From: Nitrospiraceae bacterium
GTDB lineage: Bacteria; Nitrospirota; Nitrospiria; Nitrospirales; Nitrospiraceae
NCBI GenBank assembly: GCA_005793285.1
Contig: SXPO01000001.1
Coordinates: forward strand, 1-7,147
Direction of reading: 5' to 3'
DNA length: 7,147 bases
Part shown: positions 1 through 5,347 of the stretch, piece by piece
Layout of the letters: each line of letters begins with the position of its first letter
Position numbering within the stretch: the first letter of the stretch is position 1
Notes under the pieces: model-generated
Databases searched by the model: none
Seen by the model: only the letters and a program-made list of their open reading frames with translations
Told to the model about the DNA's origin: nothing
Translations under genes and position numbers: made by a program

Positions 1-515
1 ACCAGCGCATTGATCGCATCGTCCTTGAACTCGTCATTTCGCAGCTGGAGCATCAGGGGATCGAGCACCCGTTCATCGCGGATTTTACCGAGCGCCAAAA
101 TGGCGCACTTCCGGACTTCCCAGTCGCGCAGCAGTTTGAGGAGCATCTCGACAGCGGGGGAACCTACCTGCCCCATCGCTTCGACCGCCACTTCCCGGAC
201 CTGCCAATCGCCGTCGCGCATTGCTTTGGCCAAAGGCTCGATGCACCGTTCATCGCCCATTTCGCCGAGCGTGATGACGGCTTCGCGGCGGACCACCCAG
301 TCCGGATCGCTGAGCAGATCGATCTGGATATCGATCTCATCCTTGACCTGCTCTTCTTCGAGCGACGCTGTGATTCCCGCGCCGGAAGGCGCGTCATCGG
401 GCACTTGTGGCTGTGCCTTGAGAAGCTCGGCAGAGAAAGTGTCTACCGATTCGTCCCCAGCCTGTGGCATCGTGGGAAGTGTGTCCTGAGAATTATCCGT
501 ATGCGTCTGGTCCAT
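1..515 (-). CDS. HEAT-repeat protein, C-terminus cut by window edge
   Basis: The reading frame opens at ATG 515-513 and stays open to the window edge, giving 171 residues and no stop. Residues 1-60 are acidic, low in hydrophobics and probably disordered, with no signal peptide, so the protein is likely cytosolic. From about residue 62 there are tandem HEAT / PBS-lyase-like helical repeats: 'DPDWVVRREAVITLGEMGDE', then 'GDWQVREVAVEAMGQVGSPA', then 'WEVRKCAILALGKIRDERV', and the start of a fourth. The spacing is about 30 residues, with the usual D-x-x-V-R-x-x-A-x-x-A-L-G pattern. Such repeats form scaffolds for protein-protein contacts; enzymatic activity is not implied. An in-frame stop at 534-536 makes 515 the only reasonable start. 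The upstream AGGT is a weak ribosome site. It lies 60 bp after the small basic gene on the same strand and is probably cotranscribed with it. The partner is unknown. Confidence 0.85.
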   Translation of the reverse strand, partial: MDQTHTDNSQDTLPTMPQAGDESVDTFSAELLKAQPQVPDDAPSGAGITASLEEEQVKDEIDIQIDLLSDPDWVVRREAVITLGEMGDERCIEPLAKAMRDGDWQVREVAVEAMGQVGSPAVEMLLKLLRDWEVRKCAILALGKIRDERVLDPLMLQLRNDEFKDDAINAL

Positions 516-575
516 CGGTGACCTGTTAGCGGTTTACACGTTCACTGTCGCGCGCAGACGAGTACTGCTTGCTAC

Positions 576-785
576 CTATGCCGAGGCAGGCGCCGCGGCT
601 TTGCTTCCAGCCGCGTGTTTCTTTCGCAATGCCAGCGCCCGCCGACGCCGTTGTTCCCGCTTCAGCCGCTTGACCAGCGACCGGGTTGCGCTCTTTCCGT
701 CCGGGGTGCTCGCTCCGGTCCGCTTGGCTGTAATCTTTTTCTTGAGACGAGCTTCCTCCGACTCTGCCGAGGTCTTCTTTCCCAT
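576..785 (-). CDS. Small, strongly basic protein of unknown function
   Basis: This 69-residue protein carries 22 Lys/Arg residues against 5 Asp/Glu. The N-terminal half has a KKK cluster and a TAKRTGAS turn. Residues from about 35 to 58 form a likely basic helix (SLVKRLKREQRRRRALALRK), and the C-terminus is an Ala-rich tail. There is no signal peptide, membrane segment or Cys. An AAGGAG ribosome site at 794-799, 8 nt before the ATG, and an upstream promoter candidate support a real, well-translated gene despite its size. The composition suggests binding to nucleic acid or the ribosome, as in small histone-like or ribosome-associated proteins, but I do not recognise a named family. It probably shares a transcript with the HEAT-repeat gene 60 bp downstream. 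Confidence 0.75.
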   Translation of the reverse strand: MGKKTSAESEEARLKKKITAKRTGASTPDGKSATRSLVKRLKREQRRRRALALRKKHAAGSKAAAPASA

Positions 786-793
786 GCCATCAA

Positions 794-799
794 CTCCTT
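794..799 (-). promoter_or_regulatory. Ribosome binding site of the small basic gene
   Basis: On the minus strand AAGGAG stands 8 nt before the ATG at 785. It is one of the two best Shine-Dalgarno matches in the window and is a main reason to accept this short gene as real. Confidence 0.7.
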
Positions 800-854
800 T
801 TACCGATTGTCGATGAAAAGTATATGACCGGCTCGCCTTGAGTCCGGACGGACC

Positions 855-884
855 AGTCTAGAGGAGAGGTTTCCCAGCTGTCAA
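855..884 (-). promoter_or_regulatory. Sigma70-like promoter for the small basic and HEAT genes
   Basis: The minus strand carries a perfect -35 hexamer TTGACA (884-879), an 18-nt spacer and the -10 hexamer TAGACT (860-855, 4 of 6 matches to TATAAT). The predicted start near 848 would give a leader of about 60 nt containing the strong ribosome site. It lies in the short gap after the rlpA stop, so the downstream pair can be expressed independently of rlpA. Confidence 0.55.
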
Positions 885-906
885 CCGCGCGAAGAGGATT
901 GGTTGA
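881..906. repeat. 6-bp inverted repeat between rlpA stop and next promoter
   Basis: TCAACC (881-886) and GGTTGA (901-906) are perfect inverted arms around a 14-nt centre. One arm overlaps the -35 hexamer of the promoter at 855-884, and the other lies 1 nt past the rlpA stop. There is no following T-run, so it is not a standard terminator. It could be an operator half-site pair, or chance. Confidence 0.25.
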
Positions 907-907
907 G

Positions 908-1585
908 TTATGAAAACACGAGCCCCGCATGATGCCGATGGGCTGGATCACTCGCAAGGATCGCCGGTTCCCATGTCCATCGACGTTGGATGAGAAAGTC
1001 CACAGGCCGAAAATGATGCCCCGGCAGCATCATGGGATCGGGCATGCCCAAGCTCATCACCGGCAAAGACAAAGAGGGTTGTTCATTCAGCCTGCGCACT
1101 ATCAGGAGAGACGGAAATCGGTTGGCCCCTTCCTCTGCATCGAGCACGAAGTCCGGCCTATGATCCCCAATCACCTCAAGTTGGATGACCGACAGCCCTC
1201 CGTCAACCATCCCTAACTGGGCCGCTGCGGCATGGGAAAGGTCAAGAATCCGTCCATTCACATAGGGCCCCCGGTCATTGATCCTCACTCGGACGTGCTT
1301 CCCGTTCAGCAGGTTGACGACTCGGACCATACTCCCAAGCGGCAAGGTCCGATGGGCCGCCGTCAACGCCTCCATATTGAATATTTCGCCATTGACTGCC
1401 TGTTTTCCATGAAACTGCGCCCCATACCACGAGGCCAGCCCCCGTTCCTTGATCCCCACATCCAGATCACTCTCGCCTTTGGGAATCCATGAACAGGCAC
1501 CCAATGAAAGACAGAGAGCAACCGCCAAGATCTGGAAGAGCTTCTGATCAGCTGACTTTTTCATTGCAACAGTACGAAGGTTCAT
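908..1585 (-). CDS. rlpA: RlpA-family lipoprotein (septal lytic transglycosylase type)
   Basis: This 225-residue protein has a lipoprotein signal: basic N-terminus (KKSADQK), hydrophobic core FQILAVALCL and lipobox SLGAC, with the acylated Cys at residue 31. The RlpA double-psi beta-barrel covers about residues 49-142. Its family motifs are GLASWYG (49-55), AAHRTLPLG (76-84) with the conserved His, NDRGPY (103-108) and RILDLSHAAA (112-121) with conserved Asp residues. In characterised members this fold cleaves peptidoglycan glycan strands lacking stem peptides, often at the septum. The C-terminal SPOR domain of many members is missing; about 80 residues of unrecognised, His- and Pro-containing sequence follow the barrel. 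I chose ATG 1585 because AGGGAG stands 11 nt upstream. ATG 1612 (9 residues longer) lacks a ribosome site, and ATG 1564 would still keep the signal peptide. Confidence 0.9.
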   Translation of the reverse strand: MNLRTVAMKKSADQKLFQILAVALCLSLGACSWIPKGESDLDVGIKERGLASWYGAQFHGKQAVNGEIFNMEALTAAHRTLPLGSMVRVVNLLNGKHVRVRINDRGPYVNGRILDLSHAAAAQLGMVDGGLSVIQLEVIGDHRPDFVLDAEEGANRFPSLLIVRRLNEQPSLSLPVMSLGMPDPMMLPGHHFRPVDFLIQRRWTWEPAILASDPAHRHHAGLVFS

Positions 1586-1645
1586 CCTGTTCCCATCTCC
1601 CTCTGGGATCATCCCGACGCGAATCTATTGCCAGGGTACGATCGA

Positions 1646-1687
1646 AGGGGGAATTGAACAATACCGACTCAGTAGCCTATTCCCCCT
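1646..1687. repeat. 9-bp perfect inverted repeat in the rlpA leader
   Basis: AGGGGGAAT (1646-1654) pairs exactly with ATTCCCCCT (1679-1687) around a 24-nt loop. In the rlpA transcript it would form a stem about 60 nt before the start codon. There is no T-run after either arm, so an intrinsic terminator is unlikely. A leader hairpin or a protein-binding site is more plausible. Confidence 0.5.
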
Positions 1688-1704
1688 ACCTTGGTATGAA
1701 GGTA
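1687..1704. repeat. Second inverted repeat abutting the first
   Basis: TACCTT (1687-1692) and AAGGTA (1699-1704) are perfect 6-bp arms around GGTATG. The 5' arm shares base 1687 with the preceding 9-bp stem. GGTATG also recurs directly at 1701-1706, so the site reads both as a hairpin and as a direct repeat with 8-bp spacing. Confidence 0.35.
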
Positions 1705-1774
1705 TGCTGCTCGGCCACGGATTAAAGACAGTGGGAAACGTCCAGAAGGGGCTGGAGCACGATCAGGCGATGCC

Positions 1775-1805
1775 ATTATATATAGGAGAGATACCGCTGA
1801 GTCAA
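1775..1805 (-). promoter_or_regulatory. Promoter candidate toward rlpA
   Basis: On the minus strand TTGACT (1805-1800) is followed by an alternating TA run ending in a perfect TATAAT (1780-1775). The spacer is 19 nt to TATAAT, or 17 nt if TATATA at 1782-1777 is used. The leader to rlpA would be about 180 nt long and would contain both inverted repeats. Confidence 0.4.
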
Positions 1806-1830
1806 CTCTGTAGAACGTGCAAGCCGCATA

Positions 1831-1859
1831 TTGACTGCCTGGAACGGACTGAGTAAGAT
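1831..1859 (+). promoter_or_regulatory. Promoter candidate for the ABC operon
   Basis: TTGACT (1831-1836) is separated by exactly 17 nt from TAAGAT (1854-1859), matching 5 of 6 and 4 of 6 consensus positions. The predicted start is near 1866, about 75 nt before the ATPase ATG. The hexamer mirrors the TTGACT of the opposing promoter, with 25 bp between the two -35 boxes. Confidence 0.5.
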
Positions 1860-1940
1860 CCGTCCCACAGATGAAATGTGTGTTGTTTCGAGACCGATGC
1901 CGCGAGATCCTCCGCCGTTCATCGCCCTGACATCACTCAC

Positions 1941-2942
1941 ATGATCGACGTTCAGAACATTACCAAACGGTACGGACATCATACGGCTATCGACCGGGTC
2001 ACCTTCTCGGTGGCGAAGGGGGAAGTGTTAGCGTTTCTTGGCCCCAACGGCGCAGGCAAAACAACCACTATGCGGATTCTCACCTGCTTCATGCCTGCCA
2101 CGGAAGGAACCGTGCGGGTCGCCGGGTTCGACTGCGCCGATCAACCCCTTGAAGTCAAACGTCGTATCGGCTATCTACCCGAAACCCCACCGGTCTATCA
2201 AGAACTGACCGTGACAGAATATCTGACCTTCGTCGGCCAACTACGAGGGATGGGGGGCCGCAACTTAACCTCAGCCCTCGATCAATCGATTGGGCGGCTC
2301 GAATTGGGATCGGTCCGCCATCGCCTCATCGGCAACCTCTCTCGCGGCTACCGTCAGCGTGTGGGGCTGGCCCAAGCCTTGCTGCATGATCCACCCGTCT
2401 TGATCTTGGACGAGCCGACGATTGGGCTCGACCCGAAGCAAATCATTGAAATACGAGAACTTATCAAAAGTCTGGCTGGCTCGCACTCCGTGATCCTCAG
2501 CACACATATCTTGCCGGAAGCCACCGCCGTCTGCCAACGAGTGGTCATCATCAGCGGAGGACGCATCGTCGCGGAGGATTCCCCGGAGCAGCTATCGGCT
2601 CGACTGCGACAGTCTGAGAAAATCTCCGTGACGCTCAAAAGTTTCCCTGTGGATTGCAACGCGAAGCTCCGCGAGATCCCCGGCGTTCTGAATGTCTTTC
2701 CAGGGGAACGCGCGGGAATGCTCCTCATCGAATGTGCCTTGGGTCGCGACCTACGTGACGAAATCGCCCGTGTTGTCGTGTCGAATCACTGGGGCTTGTT
2801 GGAATTGCGCACCATTTCGATGACGTTGGAGGATGTCTTCCTCCGGCTCACCAGGCATGAAGATGGCCTCCCGCAGCAGCTGGAACATACCCAGGCCACA
2901 GCACACAAGGGAGCGCCCGCCTCGCAGGAGACCGCCCCGTGA
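1941..2942 (+). CDS. ABC transporter ATPase, GldA-like (ABC-2 type)
   Basis: This 333-residue cytoplasmic ATPase energises the membrane proteins encoded next. All nucleotide-binding motifs are present: Walker A GPNGAGKTT (34-42), Q-loop region GYLPETPP (77-84), signature LSRGYRQR (123-130), Walker B LILDEP (144-149), D-loop GLDP (152-155) and H-loop STH with His179. The Q-loop carries Glu rather than Gln, as I recall is common in this ABC-2 subfamily. Residues about 220-315 form a C-terminal extension resembling that of DrrA/GldA-type ATPases, and the last 20 residues are a polar tail. ATG 1941 opens exactly at the family's usual N-terminus (MIDVQNITKRYG). A GTG at 1878 would add 21 atypical residues. 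Neither start has a clear Shine-Dalgarno site. The stop overlaps the permease start (GTGA), implying coupled translation. The substrate is unknown. Confidence 0.92.
   Translation: MIDVQNITKRYGHHTAIDRVTFSVAKGEVLAFLGPNGAGKTTTMRILTCFMPATEGTVRVAGFDCADQPLEVKRRIGYLPETPPVYQELTVTEYLTFVGQLRGMGGRNLTSALDQSIGRLELGSVRHRLIGNLSRGYRQRVGLAQALLHDPPVLILDEPTIGLDPKQIIEIRELIKSLAGSHSVILSTHILPEATAVCQRVVIISGGRIVAEDSPEQLSARLRQSEKISVTLKSFPVDCNAKLREIPGVLNVFPGERAGMLLIECALGRDLRDEIARVVVSNHWGLLELRTISMTLEDVFLRLTRHEDGLPQQLEHTQATAHKGAPASQETAP
2926..2930 (+). promoter_or_regulatory. Ribosome binding site fixing the permease GTG start
   Basis: AGGAG ends 8 nt before GTG 2939, inside the last codons of the ATPase gene. It supports a GTG start that overlaps the ATPase TGA. 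Confidence 0.7.
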
Positions 2943-3709
2943 CCCCGGTACAAGCCATCATCGCCAAGGAACTGCGCGGGTATTTCGTCTCGCCGATCGT
3001 TTACGTGGTCGGTGCGGTGTTCCTGCTCATCTTCGGATTTCTTTCGTATCTCTATATCGTCTTCGCTGGCGCGCAAGCCATCCAACTGATGCAGATGCAG
3101 GGCGGCCAGGCCTCAATCAATCTGAACGACTTGGTCTTCAGAAATCTCTTCGCCAGCATGCGCTTCGTCCTGCTGATCATCCTCCCCATTCTGACCATGC
3201 GGCTGTTCGCCGAAGAGAGAAAGCTGCGAACATTCGAGTTCTTGATGACCTCACCCATTGGCATCCATGAGATCGTCCTCGGCAAGTTCGTGAGTATCCT
3301 GCTGATCTATTTTGGCTTGCTGGGAATCACCAGTTTGGTCCCGACCGTCTTGATGCTGTTCAGCGAGTTCGATTGGAATCCGGTTCTGACCGGCTATTTG
3401 GGGATGGCCCTACTGGGCGCACTCTTCCTGGCCGTCGGCCTCTTCGCCTCGGCCCTCACAGAAAATCAGATTGTCGCAGCCTTTGTCGGTTTCGGCATCC
3501 TCCTCACATTCTGGCTGATTTCAGGGTTAGGCGCGCTGCTCGGCGACACGACGGCGGGCCATATCATCTCGTATGTCTCGTTTATGGAACACTACGACCG
3601 CCTCATACGGGGGCTCATCGATACCAGCGACCTGATGTATTTTGGAAGCGGCCTGCTGCTGATGCTGTTCCTCACCCATCGAGTGGTAGAATCGACACGC
3701 TGGAAATGA
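2939..3709 (+). CDS. ABC-2 type permease, GldF-like
   Basis: This 256-residue inner-membrane permease has six predicted helices at about residues 19-41, 74-88, 117-139, 150-171, 178-200 and 234-248. The loop after helix 2 holds FAEERKLRTFEFLMTSPI (90-107), the E-E-R-x-x-x-T-x-E-x-L-x-x-x-P pattern typical of ABC-2 and GldF-type permeases, which contacts the ATPase. The segment between helices 1 and 2 is extracytoplasmic and rich in Gln and Gly. It starts with GTG behind a good AGGAG site and overlaps the ATPase stop by 4 bp. Its own stop overlaps the GldG-like start in ATGA. With one permease polypeptide it would dimerise, or pair with the membrane part of the GldG-like protein. Export or mechanical transmission across the membrane is likely; the substrate cannot be read from sequence. 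Confidence 0.9.
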   Translation: MTPVQAIIAKELRGYFVSPIVYVVGAVFLLIFGFLSYLYIVFAGAQAIQLMQMQGGQASINLNDLVFRNLFASMRFVLLIILPILTMRLFAEERKLRTFEFLMTSPIGIHEIVLGKFVSILLIYFGLLGITSLVPTVLMLFSEFDWNPVLTGYLGMALLGALFLAVGLFASALTENQIVAAFVGFGILLTFWLISGLGALLGDTTAGHIISYVSFMEHYDRLIRGLIDTSDLMYFGSGLLLMLFLTHRVVESTRWK

Positions 3710-5229
3710 ACTGGAAATCCTTCCCCCTCGGCCTCATCGGACTGGTCCTCGCTTCAGGCGGCGGCATCGCCTATAGTCTATGGCCCGATCTGCTCTGGGC
3801 CGTCACAATCGCTGAGCTCGTAGCCCTGATTTGCCTGAGCGCATTTCTCGCCCTGCATTTCGAGAGGGTCAAATCCTTCTCCGGCCGGCGCTCGACCAAA
3901 ATGGGGCTGAACAGCATCCTGATGGTCCTACTCTTTGTCGCCATTCTCAGCATCGTCAATTTTCTGGCATCCCGGCATTCCATTCGTTGGGATGTGTCTG
4001 AAAATCAAAACTTCACGCTCGCGCCTCAGACCTACCGTGTATTGCGCGCGCTGCCGCGCGAAGTCACGATCACGGTCTTCACGCGAGAGAAAGATCCCGG
4101 CTACCAGTCATTCAAGGAACGGCTGGAGAGCTATCGACAGGCCTCCACCAAACTCCGAGTGGAATTCATCGACCCGGAAAAACAGCCAAAGATCGCTCAA
4201 ACCTACGGCATCTTCAAGACCGACACGGCAATCTTCGAAAGCAACGGACAGACAATCCGAGTCACCTCTCCGTCTGAAGTGGAGTTGACAGGCGCGCTTA
4301 TCCGCATCTCCAAAGACACCAAGAAACGCATCGTCTTCGTCGAGGGACACAGCGAGCGGAGCGTGGAGGATAAAGACCGCAACGGCCTGTCGCTCGCCAA
4401 AGAGGCCTTGATCAAACAAGGTTACGATGTTGGCACCCTCTCGCTCCTTCAGGAAACAGCCGTTCCAGACAAAACCACGGTGTTGGTCCTGGCCGGGCCT
4501 CGCCGCTCCGTCACTACAGAGGAGCAGGGCCGCATCCGGTCCTATGTCGAGAAGGGCGGCCACGTCCTGATCCTGGTTGATCCCGATACTCAAACCGGAC
4601 TCGATCCCCTGCTCGCCCACTGGGGACTTGGTCTAGGGCCAGGCGTCTTAGTTGACTTGCAAGACAGGCTCGCCCAAGGAGATCTCACGGCGCTGCTGGT
4701 CCGCACCTTTACCGAACACGAGATTACACAAGACCTGACATCCGCCGTGCTGTTCCCCCTCTCGCGCCACCTCACGTTCGACGAACAGGCCGGCAACGAC
4801 TGGGACTATGTACCGCTGGCCCGCACATCGGCTAACAGTTGGGCCGAAACGAATAGGCAAGGCCAAGTCGTCAGCTTGAGCGAAAAAGAAGACGTGAAGG
4901 GTCCGCTGTCGATGGTCGCAGCACTGGCTCCTAAGAAGTTGCCCGATGAAGGCGCGCCTCGTCCGGCCATCGTAGTCATCGGCAACTCCACCTTTGCCAC
5001 TAACGCCTTTTTCAACTTTCCCGGCAACAGCGACTTTTTCCTCCATACGACCGGATGGCTGGCCGAGGAACGTGACTTGATTTCCATTGCGCCGAAAGAA
5101 CCGGCCCTAAGGCCGTTCACACCGAACCCGACGCAAGAACGGGCGCTGCTCTACATTCAAGTCATCTTTCTCCCGCTCATCATGTTCCTGACTGGCCTGA
5201 TGGTCTGGAGAAAGAGGCGGCGATTGTGA
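3706..5229 (+). CDS. GldG-like ABC transporter auxiliary membrane protein
   Basis: This 507-residue protein has three N-terminal helices (about 7-22, 29-51, 69-88), a large extracytoplasmic domain (about 90-478) and a C-terminal helix (481-500) ending in WRKRRRL, which should face the cytoplasm. The domain matches the GldG / ABC_transp_aux family. It opens with 'DVSENQNFTLAPQTYRVLRA', followed by an alpha/beta region with FVEGHSE (211-217), GGHVLILVDP (294-303), and a late block VVIGNSTFATN (433-443) then FPGNSDFFLHTTGWLAEE (448-465). That last block is the family's most recognisable stretch. ATG 3706 overlaps the permease TGA, so translation is probably coupled. The frame is open for another 111 codons upstream, but that stretch lies wholly inside the permease gene and is not protein-like. 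No catalytic residues are assigned; the role is inferred to be substrate handling or scaffolding outside the membrane. Confidence 0.87.
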   Translation: MNWKSFPLGLIGLVLASGGGIAYSLWPDLLWAVTIAELVALICLSAFLALHFERVKSFSGRRSTKMGLNSILMVLLFVAILSIVNFLASRHSIRWDVSENQNFTLAPQTYRVLRALPREVTITVFTREKDPGYQSFKERLESYRQASTKLRVEFIDPEKQPKIAQTYGIFKTDTAIFESNGQTIRVTSPSEVELTGALIRISKDTKKRIVFVEGHSERSVEDKDRNGLSLAKEALIKQGYDVGTLSLLQETAVPDKTTVLVLAGPRRSVTTEEQGRIRSYVEKGGHVLILVDPDTQTGLDPLLAHWGLGLGPGVLVDLQDRLAQGDLTALLVRTFTEHEITQDLTSAVLFPLSRHLTFDEQAGNDWDYVPLARTSANSWAETNRQGQVVSLSEKEDVKGPLSMVAALAPKKLPDEGAPRPAIVVIGNSTFATNAFFNFPGNSDFFLHTTGWLAEERDLISIAPKEPALRPFTPNPTQERALLYIQVIFLPLIMFLTGLMVWRKRRRL

Positions 5230-5250
5230 CGAGCAGGGGAATCCGTAACT

Positions 5251-5285
5251 GGTTCGTCATTCGCCACCTGTCATCCGTCAGATGT
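5251..5285. repeat. Degenerate heptamer tandem array 1
   Basis: Five consecutive 7-bp units share a CATTCGT-like consensus. Units begin at 5251, 5258, 5265, 5272 and 5279; for example CATTCGC at 5258 and CATCCGT at 5272. The array occupies the first half of the gap between the GldG-like and DUF4340 genes. The register is exact though unit sequence drifts. Confidence 0.55.
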
Positions 5286-5312
5286 GAGAAGCACGGAGCC
5301 GATCTCCTTCGA

Positions 5313-5340
5313 TTCACTTGGCACCGTTCACGCTTCACGC
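5313..5340. repeat. Degenerate heptamer tandem array 2, next to a start codon
   Basis: Four 7-bp units begin at 5313, 5320, 5327 and 5334; the last two are identical (TTCACGC). The array ends 7 nt before ATG 5348 and occupies the place where a ribosome site would be expected. Confidence 0.5.
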
Positions 5341-5347
5341 TCTGACC

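Larger units (their letters stand above)
1586..1940. other. Divergent intergenic regulatory region, about 355 bp
   Basis: This gap between the divergent rlpA and ABC ATPase starts carries no convincing gene of its own. It holds a promoter candidate in each direction, two adjacent inverted repeats in the rlpA leader, and a possible 19-codon leader frame ahead of the ABC ATPase (1871-1930). Confidence 0.7.

Noticed and set aside
10..489. 159-codon plus-strand frame rich in Ser and Arg
   Set aside because: It is antisense to the HEAT-repeat gene, whose repeats are unmistakable; the Ser-rich composition is a typical shadow.
2169..2192. Glu in place of Gln in the ATPase Q-loop as a sign of inactivity
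   Set aside because: A Glu at this position, as in GYLPE, is familiar in this ABC-2 subfamily, and all other catalytic motifs are intact.
3373..3705. In-frame open extension of 111 codons upstream of the GldG-like start
   Set aside because: It lies entirely inside the permease gene in another frame, is rich in Arg, Pro and His like a shadow frame, and the family N-terminal helix starts at 3706.
4108..4620. 170-codon open frame on the minus strand inside the GldG-like gene
   Set aside because: It is antisense to a gene with clear family motifs, has no ribosome site, and its sequence shows no domain pattern.
5251..5340. CRISPR-like array
   Set aside because: Units are 7 bp, contiguous and degenerate, with no spacers of regular length.
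5318..5347. TTG start adding ten residues to the DUF4340 protein
   Set aside because: The added codons fall in the heptamer array and no ribosome site precedes them; ATG 5348 directly starts the membrane anchor.
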